64,000 nt of DNA, taken from positions 66,007,398 through 66,071,397 of the forward strand of contig JBAIZL010000006.1 in the NCBI GenBank assembly GCA_036971475.1, read 5' to 3'. Shown piece after piece: positions 1 through 12,357 of the stretch; within the stretch, counting starts at the first letter, position 1; every line of letters starts with the position of its first letter. A program made the translations under genes and the position numbers. Source of the DNA: Prosapia bicincta (lineage: Eukaryota; Arthropoda; Insecta; Hemiptera; Cercopidae). The notes beneath the pieces are model-generated. The model was not told the DNA's origin, made no database searches, and saw only the letters and a list, made by a program, of their open reading frames with translations.

Positions 1-1116
1 AGTTTTTGACAATTACTTTTTTTTTACTTCTTCATTATGGTGCCACATTCGATAAGCATTGGAACTAATTGGTGTTTTTTTCTAATCTGTGTTATCTGAA
101 ATATTTTTTTAACTTTTTCCCACAGATGTTCAATAGAATACAGTGAAGGACAAATAGAGTGTAGTACCACGAAAAATAAATGTAACCACGGTTTTGAAAA
201 CTTCTAAAACGTATGTCTAAAAAACTTTGAACGTCAATCAGAACCGAAAGACTTCATACCAAACATTAAAGGCTCGTGAGCTGTCTAAACCTGTTTGTTT
301 CCTGTTAGTGAAGAAGTAGATATTAGACCAATAATTTGGTCAGCGTTGCATAGGAGGGAAAGTATGTTATGAATAACTCAATAATTTACAAATTAGAAAA
401 GAATAAATTTCTAAGTTAACCTAGAAATCCTATACATCAACAAAAAAGGACCACATCTTAACACACTAGAAAAATATGAAATTTACAGACACACAAAAAC
501 ACAAAGTACAAACATATTAAACGAACAAACACAATACAAATCACACATACTCTTCGATACTATCGAAAACCTACCTTTAAAACCGTCACCGCTTGACCCA
601 ACATCTCCAAGCAGAAGACACTGATGAAGATCGGCACATAGCGATCGAAAACGTTCTGTCTCAGTAAGTTCTACTAAATTTAAAGTTCGGATAGTCATAC
701 ACTATTGTTTAAGTGATCAACTAGTATATACTATTTTATACACTCTCTTGTTATACATGACTAAAATTGTCCATGTGCAGAAAAACCTTGTTGCCAAAAG
801 ACAACGATCAAGGCAACTGACATTGAAATGACAAAAGAAAGAACACTCTTCATATAGTTGTAAATAATGTTAGTAGTAATAGCAAAACAGTAAATGTGAT
901 TAAAATGTAAACAATATTTTTCTCACAACAAAATTTAGTTTAATACGCCTTGTAAAGAGATATTCCCGCCGAATATTTTCTTTGAATATCATTCATTTCA
1001 CTCTTGCATTACATGTTTTCTCTTCACTAGACTTATACAATTAATTCCCTTATACTTTACCCCATTGTTTAACAAGAGTAGATCCTCAATCTCGCAGCTC
1101 GTCCTAAATACATCGA
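1..1116. other. AT-rich DNA, nothing recognised
   Basis: No coding signature, tandem repeat or inverted repeat was seen. The only open frames are short, lack recognisable motifs and have no supporting splice or start context. Confidence 0.6.
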
Positions 1117-1129
1117 TACAAAAACTCGC

Positions 1130-1430
1130 AAAACATTTTTGTTTATTTTTGTTTCCTATAAGTCGGGCATAACACCATTCGGTTTCGTAATCCGAGTGAC
1201 ATCTGCTTTCTGTTGTTCACTGGGTTCCCTCGGGAAGCGCAGGACCTGCACCTTATTACCGCTAGCTGGCAGTTTGTTTATAAACAAAGACGCAGACAAA
1301 ACGGCGCGGCGGCTTTAAAGTCAAACAGCTGTTTGACTTTGAGCTAACATCAGCTGGTTGTATTGCTTGATGCCAGTCCTTTACTGGGAGCAGCTGGGTC
1401 GTGTCGCGTGTTAGGAGCAGATGGGATGTA
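1130..1430. promoter_or_regulatory. GC-richer segment with stacked palindromes, possible enhancer-like DNA
   Basis: This 300-bp stretch is visibly less AT-rich and less repetitive than its surroundings. It has a 16-bp perfect palindrome at 1273-1288 containing TGTTTATAAACA (two inverted forkhead-like half sites) and a 24-bp perfect palindrome at 1317-1340 centred on the E-box CAGCTG. Two more CAGCTG boxes follow at about 1349 and 1389. Unique, complex, palindrome-bearing non-coding DNA in an AT-rich desert is typical of regulatory elements, but function is only inferred. A decayed transposon end is the alternative. Confidence 0.3.
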
Positions 1431-1627
1431 TATCATTTACTGAAGACTATATTCCCACTACGATGAAACATTCTCATTTATAGATTAAGTCAAAATTAAA
1501 TCAGAATTTAGGAAATATCAGTGTCCAAACGACAGTGGTTTCATTTGATCAGATTTTACAAATTTGTCTTAGATATGTCATTAACATTTATACGTAAAAG
1601 CAATTTTGATTATTTATAATCTAATTA

Positions 1628-1648
1628 CTATTATTATTATTATTATTG
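1628..1648. repeat. (TTA)n microsatellite
   Basis: About seven uninterrupted TTA/ATT trinucleotide units are visible. Confidence 0.85.
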
Positions 1649-1743
1649 CTACAGTTAAGATGAGCCCTATCTAAGCTGCTTGCTTTTTGAAGGCGGTTTT
1701 TCCAATGAACGAACCAGACTTGAAATTTTATTACTGCGGATAA

Positions 1744-2142
1744 TGTGTTGCTAATGTTGCTTTGGTACCAGGGTTGTACAAGGGTTAGTGTGCTTAGGTC
1801 TGCGTTCTGCCAACATGTGCGCCACGTTTAAGCTGAGGGTCATTGTGTTGCTAATGTTGCTTTGGTACCAGGTTTGTACAAGGTTTAGTGTGCTTAGGTC
1901 TGCGTTCTGTCACCATGTGGGCCACCTGTAGGTTGAGGTCGTTGTGTTGCTAATGTTACTTTGATACTAGGGTTGTACAAGGGTTAGTGTGCTTAGGTTT
2001 GCGTTCTGTCACCATTTGTGCTACCTGTAGGCTGAGGGTCGTTGTGTTGCTAATGTTGCTTTGGTACCAGGGTTGTAGAAGGGTCAGTGTGCTTAGGTCT
2101 GCGTTCTGCCACCATGTGCGCCACCTGTAGGCTGAGGGTCGT
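1744..2142 (+). repeat. Tandem array, four copies of a ~100-bp unit
   Basis: Four head-to-tail copies start at about 1744, 1844, 1943 and 2043. Each begins TGTGTTGCTAATGTTRCTTT and runs through CTTAGGTYTGCGTTCTGYCA to TGAGGGTCGT. Copies differ at scattered positions and one unit is a base shorter. The unit is more GC-rich than its flanks. The period is not a multiple of three and every frame is interrupted or shifts between copies, so it is not a coding repeat. The last copy continues into unique DNA from about 2143. Confidence 0.95.
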
Positions 2143-2670
2143 GGTTCAACGCTGCAGCCCCGCCCTCGTCTCTCACACTCTTCCTCATCAGGTCTCTATG
2201 TATAGCAGGGTTTCTGTCGCACTGTCTGAAGAACTTACTATGGCTCTCAACAATTTTTTTTTTTGCGCTCGACAAAAAGCAAATATCTGCTCCTTCTATT
2301 AATAATAATACCAATAATAAAGAGAAACTTATAGTTGTCGTCGAAAAAGGTTTTTCTAATAACAAAAGACATGTTTCCTGTTAGATGTTTAATATTTCTC
2401 TACAAGGCACAAAGAGTTCGTACATAACCTGTAGAGGTCTCTCGTGTCATGGTTCAACAGAACTGAGCTGTTATTACCACTACTCATATATCTCTAATAT
2501 GAGATTAGCAAACTAATAAACATTTTACAGACTTCTCTATATAATTATCATATATTGGAAAACCATGGAGCTTTAGTAGTATTTATGTTAATTATTTCTT
2601 TGTGAATAAGCAAAAAAATTATATATGTTTATTTTAATGTATATAAATAAATAAATATGTATGTATATAT
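2143..2670. other. AT-rich spacer
   Basis: A short run of AAT/ATA repeats occurs near 2300-2320. No gene or structured repeat was seen otherwise. Confidence 0.5.
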
Positions 2671-2671
2671 A

Positions 2672-2679
<8 letters not shown>

Positions 2680-2702
<23 letters not shown>
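2680..2702. repeat. (TA)n microsatellite
   Basis: A short TA dinucleotide tract next to the palindromic element that follows. Confidence 0.85.
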
Positions 2703-2721
2703 AATTATTGAATACAATTCT

Positions 2722-2749
2722 TTAAATTAAAACAACTGTTTTAATTTAA
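2722..2749. repeat. Small perfect hairpin
   Basis: Twelve-base arms (2722-2733 and 2738-2749, arm TTAAATTAAAAC) pair perfectly around a four-base loop. It lies between the (TA)n tract and the diverged palindrome at 2745-2865 and may be part of the same element. Confidence 0.7.
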
Positions 2750-2865
2750 TGTTGTTTAAGCTGTTCGATATATGAATTAGCGTCTTCAGGAAAAACAATG
2801 ATATATCAGTATTTTTCCTGAAGATGTTAATACACTAATGAAAAATCCTTAATAAAACAAAGTAA
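2745..2865. mobile_element. Diverged palindromic (foldback) element
   Basis: The centre at about 2803 (GATATATC) is flanked by inverted arms CTTCAGGAAAAA (from 2784) and TTTTTCCTGAAG (to 2823), then by weaker inverted similarity. Reading outward, both arms give CCTGAAGA, about 15 bases, then GAA(C/A)A, the layout also seen in the palindromes at 51.0, 54.8 and 29.2 kb. It sits next to a (TA)n tract. Pairing is much poorer than in the other foldbacks, so it would be an old copy. Confidence 0.5.
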
Positions 2866-2869
2866 TTCC

Positions 2870-4080
2870 TGAGAACGTTGGGTACATGTGACATTCTGAA
2901 CATTCTATTACATGAACCTTAATAAAAGCTGTGTTTGTTTTGTATTTTCTATCAGCAGGATTTCACCGACGCCAAACTGAGATTTACGGCTGACGAAAGC
3001 TACTGATCCTTTCCTTTTCGAACAAAATGGCGGAATTGAATTCCTTTCCCTTACTCCCGGCAAGTCCCCAGTTCTCGGTTAAGTTATATCCTACAAAATT
3101 CAATTGAATACGTCCCCCATCAATAACACTCGTTTTTCTCATATATTTTATGAAACCAAAGAAATGTACAATATTTGAAATAAAATCTTGTGTAGGAGAA
3201 ATTCGAGGAGAAATAATTGCCGATGTGTTTGAACTTGAATTTGGTGGAAAGGAAATACAGTACATTATTTTATAATTCTTTTAAATTAGGTAAAATATAA
3301 ATGATTTCTTTTTGTAACGTTTTATTTAACTGTGAATTACATACACGCGCGACCAACTAATTGACTTGAACAACTAATAAATAACATCAGCAACTTAAAA
3401 CACTATAAAAAGCTAGCTTGAGATTGCTACAAAAGTATATATTTTTATGTTAAAAACTGCCGAACCGAATTAATTTTTATTCAACATTTTCCAAAAAAGG
3501 ATTTCAGATGTTAAAAAGAGCGAAGAAAGCGCAACCTTTGGATCAATACGTACGTGTTAACACTCCGTTCTTTATGTCTAGATTGGAATTGAGAATTATG
3601 ACTTACGAAAGGAGATAATACAAAATACATTCCGAAGTAAACACTCCCATTTTCCTCCCAGCCTGCCTCTTCGCTGTATATAATTTTCTCCCTTACTAAA
3701 TGACGACAGGGAAACAAAATCGGTTTTATTCGGTTCCTGGAGTAATCCCAAATTTTGAGAACAAATCGTATAAATGATTGATAAAAATAAATTTTTGTTT
3801 TAGAGGTATGAATTTTTTTTTTTTAAATTGGCAAAAACAATATATTAACTTAATCGTACCATCGAGGTATAAAATAGAGGTATCAATACGTGATAATCAG
3901 ATAGTGTATTGATCCGTGGTCACAGATAGTCAGTTTACAGACAAGTTTCATGCTATTAAGATTAGTGTATTGTTTACGATATTTCTTAAAGTAAAGCGAA
4001 AGAATGGAATTTAAAATTATATAACATCCACAACAAGAGATCAAAAAAGCTGATAAATATATATACTGTATTTATATTCT
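2870..4080. other. AT-rich DNA, nothing recognised
   Basis: No repeat structure, RNA gene or convincing exon was seen. Short open frames on the minus strand at 2984-3265 and 3511-3717 carry no recognisable domain and are not annotated. Confidence 0.5.
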
Positions 4081-4093
4081 GTGTTCTCGCTGT

Positions 4094-4300
<207 letters not shown>

Positions 4301-5039
4301 GGTACAAATACAAATACAAATAAATACAATTTGTACAAATACAAGTTTGGTGTCGGTATAATAGTGTTATAGGCTATGAAAATTCAACTATTGTTTATTT
4401 ATAAGTTATTTTGTTTGCAGTTTCTCAATGCAATTACATTACGTATACCCTACACTGTATTACAATTATCCTATATTACACTGTCACATAAGAAAAATCC
4501 TATATCAACAAGGATTTCTTAGATTAACCAACATTTTTTGCTAAAATCGTAAAAGGGTAGTTAATACGATTTAAAATATTAAAAATAATACATTATATTG
4601 TATTATATTTATATTATATATAATGTTAATTAAAGCAATAAATATTAACTTGCACTTTTTTAACTCATTTGTAAGCTAAAAATAGAATTTTGTTTACATA
4701 CATTTTGAAAATAATTGTGTAAAAGTGTTTACCTTAAATTAATTGACATTATATATTTTGTAAAAACCAATATTTTAAAAGCACTTTACCAAATAACTTC
4801 TTCTTTTTCGATATACGTTTGATCCTATAAACTGTCTAAAGTTTTTGTCTAACCGTAACTTAATTACTGTTTATATTGTTTTACGTAAAAGTTACATTAG
4901 GAGATTAGGAGTGCTGCTCGCGTGTGTACGTGTAATTATTATTTTTTTGAAGTGATAACGTCTTTAAGCGCGGTGAACAAAACATGTGACTAAATCATTG
5001 CTTTCTCGTCACGCTATTTCTGAAACGCATACCTTACAG

Positions 5040-5248
5040 CTTATTTTCCCGCCAGGTTACGTCATGAGTCACCTCAAAGTGAATTAAATGATGACATATG
5101 ATTGTATGGAACATCTGATTTTGTGTTTTAGGTTACGCCTAAAACAGGTTACGTAGAACAGTCGTTTTATACGTAGGTTATTATTAAATAGTTTTGATCA
5201 GTTAATAGATACAATTTATTTGCATTTTGATAAATCTCAATACAAATA
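5040..5248 (-). repeat. CAGCTG-box dispersed repeat, subfamily A copy
   Basis: The reverse strand aligns with 28741-28935 and 57490-57690 over about 200 bp. Shared blocks in order are an ATTAACTGATYAAAACTA block, TAAAACGRCTGYTCTA, a CATAACCTATAACAC-like block, AAAATCAG(C/A)TGTT, ATTCACTTTGAGGTGACTCA and AACCTGRC. It has no coding capacity. In this copy one of the two CAGCTG boxes is mutated. Confidence 0.8.
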
Positions 5249-5445
5249 ATGGAATATAACGATAAGAATAAGCTATGTATTTTTAATCCAATGTTTGAAA
5301 GGAAAAAAATTTAGGCTCGTCTAATACTTTTTTCAAGAATTGTTTTGAATTTTTTTTAAAGTAATTGTATTCAGGTAGCTTTTAATAAATTTGTTTGTTA
5401 CCTAAAGTATTTTATTATTAACTACAATAAATATTGAAATTATTA

Positions 5446-5690
5446 ATATACTCATCTTCATTTCTTTTAGGAATAATTCTATATGTTTGAGTACATTTTC
5501 TCCCGTTCCTAACTTTATTCTCCTAACTAACAATATTCTCCTCTTTTGACGCGTTTCAGATTAACTACATTTTAAAAACATCAATCGTACAAGAGTTTTG
5601 AAAATGGAGTTAATCCGAAACGCGCCAACAGATGAGAATATTGAAAAGTTAGAAATGGCTGAAATATTTTCTCAAACATATACAATAAAT
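5446..5690. mobile_element. Foldback element, 'GCGTTTCGG' family
   Basis: Inverted arms at about 5481-5573 and 5602-5684 carry CAATATTCTC and GACGCGTTTCAGATTAACT on one side and the complement on the other, with imperfect pairing and a loop of about 25 bp. The same family recurs twice in tandem at 61.0-61.7 kb and, degraded, at 56.1-56.3 kb. The shared left flank is AATATACTCATCTTCAT. No transposase is encoded, so it is a non-autonomous element of unknown superfamily. No target duplication could be fixed by eye. Confidence 0.75.
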
Positions 5691-5764
5691 ATTAGTCATT
5701 AAATACATTCCTTAAATAAAGATGGAAAAAAAATTAATTAAAAATATATAACCTCATATATTTC

Positions 5765-6240
5765 TTGACTTTATTTATGTTTTTTGATATCACTTCTGTC
5801 AGAACTCCCGCAAGTGCTGGAACCAAATTTCTTTCAACGTAAGGTCATTAAATCGCCTGGTAAAGATCCCGGGTTAGTATAAATAATAATTAAAATCTCT
5901 GTATCTCTTCAGCTGTCCTTCACTGTTCTCTTTTTCCATGTCATAGAAATCACGTGGAGTCTATGTTTGCCCACTATAGCTAAATACCCATCTCAAATGA
6001 CTTTAAGAGTGGGAGGGGATATGGATTTACGCGCGCATATCTGCACCTCTGACACACATTCACTGTATCGGGGCCATTGAAGGGTGACCCCCTCGGCATC
6101 TCAGTGCAACCATGGAAATATTTAAAGATAATTTCAGTTCACGCGTGATATATGTTGGAAGCATGTTATCTTGTTGGAAACTGGGACAGGGAGCCGTTAT
6201 TGAACAAAATTATTTCTCTATCGGAAAAATTAAAAAAAAA
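5765..6240. other. Complex, GC-richer non-coding segment
   Basis: Less AT-rich than its flanks, without repeats or a long open frame. It contains ATATTTAAAGATAATTTCA at about 6119, which matches 32851-32869 with one difference. It could be a conserved regulatory region or an old exon remnant; neither can be shown here. Confidence 0.25.
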
Positions 6241-6610
6241 ACACTCATAGGCTACTTTATATAACTAGGCTTTAGCTATTTATGTTACACTGCTTCTTAA
6301 ATCTTTTATAATTTTAATTTTTGTTTATAGTTTTGAACTATTTTTGAATAATTAATGTGGGGTTCATTCAATAGTAAAAAAAGAAAAGAATATTGATCTA
6401 CGTTAATTTACTTAATATTGATTTGGTTTAAATCAATATTTTTTTTATTTTTCTGTTGAATAAATTAGACATTTTACAAAAATATATATAGGCCTAAACG
6501 AGAACAACCAAGCAGTGTAAAGATGACCACCTACAACAAGTAAATACAAAATAACCTGTAAGTTCATTTATTTTCTTACCGAAAGAGAAATTATTCATTC
6601 ATTGGCGCCT

Positions 6611-6719
6611 CAACTATTGTTGAGTTGAATTTTTTGCCCCGTTAATGCTAGATTAGATTCTGGCGAATCATCGGAACTGCGATTTAATGCACTAAAAAAT
6701 GAACGAATGTACTCCAGAT
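6611..6719 (+). mobile_element. Solo arm of the 26.7-kb foldback family
   Basis: About 110 bp resembles the right arm of the palindrome at 26733-26945. Shared blocks are GGAACTGCGA, a TTATGCACT-like block, GAATGTACTCCAGAT-like end sequence and an upstream TTAATGCTAGATTAGATTCT-like block. Like that element it ends next to a microsatellite, here (TC)n(TA)n. Confidence 0.7.
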
Positions 6720-6765
6720 ATTCTAACTATTCACCATATTTGTCCATTCGCGAAAGAACAAGTAT

Positions 6766-6768
<3 letters not shown>

Positions 6769-6843
<75 letters not shown>
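6769..6843. repeat. Compound (TC)n(TA)n microsatellite
   Basis: Pure TC dinucleotides to about 6805, then pure TA to 6843. It separates the solo foldback arm from the palindrome at 6897-7182. Confidence 0.97.
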
Positions 6844-6846
<3 letters not shown>

Positions 6847-6896
6847 GTATTCCTTGAATGATTTTTTTCTTGTTTTATACATACACAATTAAATGA

Positions 6897-7182
6897 CACT
6901 TTCATAGACAAGAATTTTTTATTTTATTTTTCTTAATACATTGAAGATTTTCGCTGATTGGCAGTATCAGCATTATCAAAATTTCCAAATTACCTTATAG
7001 TTCTATGACTACATCTGGACTCTGTTGTATTCAGAGAGATAAAATCTGATGTATTCAGAGTCCAGACGTAGTCATAGAACTATAAAGTACTTTGAAAATT
7101 TTGATAATGCCGATACTGCCAATCAATGAAGAGCTTCTATGTATTAAGAAAAATAAAATAAAAACTCTTGTTAATGAAAGTA
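6897..7182. mobile_element. Palindromic (foldback) element flanked by (TA)n
   Basis: Arms of about 125 bp (left about 6899-7024, right about 7056-7180) are inverted copies with several mismatches, separated by about 30 bp. A (TA)n tract lies about 50 bp upstream (to 6843) and another directly abuts the right arm (7181-7199). The sequence around TTTTCGCTGATTGGCAGTAT aligns with the palindrome at 54649-54953, so the two belong to one family. Reading the left arm on the minus strand gives CTGAT-ACTGCCA-ATCAG-CGAAAA, a 5-bp hairpin followed by GAAA. There is no open frame. The superfamily is unknown. Confidence 0.85.
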
Positions 7183-7199
7183 TATATATATATATATAT
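7181..7199. repeat. (TA)n microsatellite
   Basis: A short TA tract abutting the right arm of the palindrome. Confidence 0.85.
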
Positions 7200-7659
7200 T
7201 ATACAAGAATATAATTATATTCCTATAAGCTTTTCATTAATACTGATACTATTTCGTACACTGACAATAGTTGAAAAACCCTTCCAAGAGTAGGGCGGTC
7301 TTTATACTACCATTGTTACATTGATGAAAAGCTTCTGCCAAAAAATTATTAAACACTTTTGTAATGAAATTTATATCTATGATAAACGAATATTTCACTT
7401 GGAAAAAGTCATATATTGATACATCATTTCAATATTGATGAAAATGTTTTTAAGTTCAACGAATAACTCAGTCATTCTAAAAAATATGTAATCTTTTCAT
7501 TATTTTTGCAATAACGGTAGAAGAGAATTAGAAAGAATTATATATAATTTATGTAATTGTTTATATGGGATAGAGGAATTGTAATTTTATAATCGAAACA
7601 ATTATCTGTAATTAATCCAAAGCTTAGGGAATACTTAAAACAATATAATGATCAACTCT

Positions 7660-7980
7660 TATGGCAGTAAATGAAACGCATAGAGTAGGCTGAGAGAGTG
7701 ACATTCAAGTCGGCGTTTTCGAGTGGTTATTTTATTGCTTCCTTCCGAGACGTCCAGATGGCTTTATAAATCTGCCCGTTACGGAGGCAATAACACATAG
7801 ACTCCACTTGCGGGGCTCAAGAGGAGAGCAATTCGCCCAGTAATGAAAAGGCGTCACGCTGCTTCAATTTCTCTTACTAATAAAACTCGTTAACCGCACA
7901 CGTTTGACAGCCTATTGTAAGACCTTTAAGGTCGGGACGGAACGGCGATCAGCTGTTGCCTAAACTTCTAATATCCGTGA
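7660..7980. other. Complex, GC-richer non-coding segment
   Basis: No repeat or long open frame is seen, but base composition is more balanced and unlike the AT-rich flanks. It includes a CAGCTG box near 7952. It may be conserved regulatory DNA, by composition only. Confidence 0.2.
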
Positions 7981-8736
7981 AGAGTAGGTATGAAAAATGG
8001 TACATTTACATTTTAGTATTAATAAAGCACTTCGTTTGATCTTAACATTGAAGAGAAACGATGGCCAGTTTTGTCTGATTAAGGAAACTCGTATGCAGAT
8101 GCGAGAAATACATCAAACCACTGAGAGTTTCCACAATGAGAACTGTAATTGACATTATTAGTATGTAAAATCTCACGTGGTGCATCAGAATAACAGTAAT
8201 ATTGATGTAATTAGAATAGTACTAGCCACAAAAGGTCTAAATAATGATGTATATTGAATACCGTTTACAGATTTGTTGATTTCATAGATTTATAAACAAA
8301 TATAGAGTTGATAATAGTCGTAATATACAAGGTAGCACTCCTATAAAGCTTAAGGCAAGTTATCAATATGAACACCTTCGAGTAAGGTGTGAATTAATTT
8401 TTTTAATTTTAGTGTGATCAATGTCTTAATAAACTTGATTAACAAGGTAGAAGGAGGGACGTGTCTCACATGATCAGTGGCGTTTACTGCGTCAACAGGG
8501 AAGTCTGTGCCGTGTCGTTTAACTGAGTATGGAGTGCTAACATAGATAGTTCACTGTCGTAATTCTTTTTAAATGAAAGCTATGCATGTTTGAAGCGGCC
8601 CGTATAAGGTCGCATTACGACAAAATAACAGGGGAGAAAGTACTGTAGTACGTACAACGATACGCCAGTCAATTTAGATCTTGAATTTATTATCTCATAT
8701 AAAAATTGGAAGATTATGTATTGAACCTTAATTAAT

Positions 8737-9069
8737 TTGCAGTTAGATAGTAGGCTAGTATTATGGAGGAACTTTCGCCGTCTATTTACCAGTTGTAATG
8801 ATGCCTTATTTATAGGTCTGGATGTGTTCCAAGAGCAACATCTGAGAGTTATCGAGTGCTACCAAAATGTGTTTAGCCATATGAGCTCCTTTGTACTCCC
8901 GAAACATCTGAAGAGGAGCGTGACAAACGAGCCCGGCGCTCCAGCAGTGAATCACTTAAGGCGGCTCCAGCAACACCAGGACCCAACAGCTCAATGGCTT
9001 GCTCACATAGTGCTAGAGCCCAGCCTTAAGTGCACTAAGCCTTTGGAGTTGGTTCCTAGGGAACAATAG
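8737..9069 (+). CDS. Candidate terminal exon, unrecognised protein (weak)
   Basis: An open frame of about 110 codons begins with no ATG but directly after an acceptor-like TTAATTAATTTGCAG and ends at TAG (9067-9069). A polyadenylation-type AATAAA lies about 130 bp downstream (about 9198). The frame is clearly less AT-rich than its flanks and is not low complexity. Its C-terminal half contains LRRLQQHQDPTAQWLAHIVL. I do not recognise a domain, signal peptide or membrane segment. No partner exon was identified upstream. It could be the 3' exon of a gene whose other exons lie outside the window, a degraded mobile-element fragment, or chance. Confidence 0.2.
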   Translation: MQLDSRLVLWRNFRRLFTSCNDALFIGLDVFQEQHLRVIECYQNVFSHMSSFVLPKHLKRSVTNEPGAPAVNHLRRLQQHQDPTAQWLAHIVLEPSLKCTKPLELVPREQ

Positions 9070-12000
9070 CTGCACATCATCAGCAGTACTAGAATATTAA
9101 GTCTAAATCGTTTACTGGAACAAGCCTGACATTTTACAACCGCCCGCAAATAGCAATCTGGTAGATAAGACTGGTCTTAGTTTTAGTAAAAATAATCAAT
9201 AAAAATTAAAAAAAATCTAGCTCGTGAAAAAAACAAATATCTTTTACTCTTCTTTTTTATTAAGTCGAGCACGAAGACTCCATTATGACCAAGAAAAGAG
9301 TCAACACATGACATGAGTTAGGGTTTATCAATCATGCCTTAACTTTAACACTGAATAGTGTGTCTGGTATGGTTGAAAAAATACCCGTTGTAACTTAGTT
9401 TGATAGAAATAACCTTTACTAATGGTATAATGTATGGTCCTTCTAGGTCTAGACTGTATATCTAGGGCTTATGTATACTTGTATTGTTGCTTAATAAAAC
9501 TTCTTAGAATTCAATAAATACAATTTTAAATTTGTAAGTTTTACCAGTATTTAAATATACGCATCTTCCCTTATATACCAGTACATATGGTTCGTGTACT
9601 CTGTAAAGTTTTTTCAACTAAAGGACCTTCTATTAAATTCAGATATACTATGCGAACTTCACTTCGTCAAATACAAACTACTTAGTTCTATAATGTCCAC
9701 TCCCAGAAGGGGTTGTGTTGCTTAAATCCATCTCTTAAGAGTCATCCTATATTCACGTTTTAGACTCATGATACGAGAATGTTTAACACTTTTCGCGGTG
9801 GTGTAACGACATTCTGCCTCTCAAGTGCATATCTTATGCAACCGCTTTAAAGTGAGGATTACATACTGGTGTAAATTCACCATGCATACAAGACAATTAG
9901 AGTATTTAGGTTTTCGCGTGACTGTGTTTACTAAACAACCCCTGTTTTTAACCAATTTACCCTAATTACCTTCAAGTGTAGAGCTTCCGTTGCAACTATT
10001 AAATCAACTCTCTGAATATTCAACATCTCTGAAGCCGCAATTACAGTATGTCACTAGCGCAGTCTACCGTATTGTACGCGAAACATAATTGCACTTGATA
10101 TCCCACAATTACCTGTACCGTGAGTCGTACAGTGATTTGAATATTAATTTCTTATTAATATTCAAAGCTATTAATATTCAAAGCATATTAATATTCAAGT
10201 TCAATATAGTTATCAATATTTTACCAACCTCAAATTAGGTACGTTTAATCGGGTAGGCGGGGTTTGTAACAGAGATTTCTAACTAAATTCTAATACAAAC
10301 ATACTAAACAAAATTATAAACACAAAATAGGGAATATACTAGATTTAAAAAAAAAATCAATATAACAATCATGTTATAATTATATATTTTTTTTTTAAAG
10401 AGCACTATTTTTTTGCCCACAATAATATCAATTCCATTAACTTTAGTTAACATACCTTAAAATACTTCCGTAAATTAACATATTTTATTTTTATACTTAA
10501 AAAAAAATTATGCAAGACACATAAAATCATGCTACAAAATAAAATTTGTGAGCCGAAGCATACCTCAGCAGAGCACTGAGATAACAAAGTTAAACAAATT
10601 AAAGTGATAAATTTTACGAAGGGGAATGGAGTGCTGGTATAGAAGCTTTGATGGGCTCCGCTAATAAAACAGATTACTGTTTGTATCAGGTCCATTCATT
10701 GCATCACACTTTTTCGCACAAACACAGACCCTTCAATACAATCTAAAACAACCCTTTTCTCTCTCCCTTCCTTTCCCTTACATAATAAAAAGCAATTACC
10801 ACCTCATATATCGATTTCAGTACGATCAACTTTTATTCAAAATATGCTTTCAAATATTTTGCTATACAAAATGTTATTGGAGCATTTGCTCTTGTATGAA
10901 GATCTGTTGATAAATATGTTCAGGATGTATTGTGATGATATAAGTAAGTAAACGTAGAAGCTAGTTGATGAGCCATCTGAACGCTAACTCACTAGCTTTA
11001 AGGATTGGTTTACATTTAGGTAACGACTTGTACAGTATGAGATATAAGCTACTTAGCCATGGCGTTTTGGTGATTAAAACTCACAACCGGCAAGGAGTTC
11101 TGGTTTGGTTCGCGTTAATACTAAAACAAAACGGGGGAGAGTGATCTCTATGGTGAAGTACCTAAAAGAAGGACATATTTCAAAAATAATAACCCGCTGG
11201 TGAAAGATATATCGGTTCTCAGCAGCACGTGTGCAGGTTCGTGTTCCAGAAGTGCACCTATCTCGGGGTCCTAAAGAGATAGAATATCTCCAGCCGTAAG
11301 ATCCCCGGTTGGAGGAATATAAAACGCAACAGGGCGGCCATACTATAATTAATGATAAAATAACGATACATTAGGTGAGCAATGAAGAGCTACTAAACTG
11401 AAAGTGTGTTAAGCTTTATCGTTAACAAAGGGTTAAGAAAAACAGAAAACTAAGTGAAGTAATCTCATTATCATTATGTAATAGCCCCATTTGCAGCACT
11501 ATTATACAACAGCCTCCTCTACTTCGTGTCTCCGTCAAAGTCTTCTTGCTTTTATCGGCCATTTTGACATACTCTCTTTTCTATATCCTACCATTTTATA
11601 CATTCTATAGGACTTGGCACCGATTCTTTCATCTGCATCGATATTCTTAACCAACTAACAGTTTCAATGCTCCTAATGTGTTTAAAATGGTTAGATTCTC
11701 TTATCTATCGTGGTATTACATAAATATGCTACTTTTATTCTCTCTCGCACAAGTTTGTTTTTATGCCATTCTTTTTTATACTTTCATATCTTCATCTGTA
11801 GTATATCCGTATACTTTTATTATTTAGAAACTCCCCATACGTACATTTCTGAGTCTTATAATAAAATAGCGGATAATATGCTACGTAAAATTGTATATTT
11901 CCATTTTTCTCAAGCTTACCAAATTATAAACATTTAATATATATTACGTTCCAAGACATATTTAGTGCATATTGTTCGCATGTGTTTACTACGATTTAAA

Positions 12001-12357
12001 ATTCGTTCTCTATCGTGATAAGTACATCTGTTACTTCGTCAATACTTCATCGGTTTCTTACATCAATACTCTTTAAAACTTCATTTACGCTCCAACTTCT
12101 CACTTTACAGTTACTTTATTTAATTAATAATTAAATGACACCTATTTCTAATTTCATCCAATTTATTGAAATCCTTTTATGTTACATCAAGGAATGTAGA
12201 ATGTTTTTCTAGCAATAAGTATGAAACTTAAAAACTTCCTTAATACTTCGAACAAGTGTTATCAAACTCGACAGAATAGAGAATCAATTTTTTTTTAATA
12301 TTCCAAGCGTAAATGTTGACAGAATACACTAATTGCCTGCCAATTTTTTTTGGCTAG
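9070..12357. other. AT-rich DNA without recognised genes
   Basis: It holds a short imperfect direct repeat (TTAATATTCAAAGC-like, about four copies, 10140-10200). No RNA gene, transposon end or convincing exon was seen otherwise. Confidence 0.5.

Noticed and set aside
2087..2365. Overlapping plus and minus frames at the end of the 100-bp array
   Set aside because: The frame shifts between array units and has no start or splice support.
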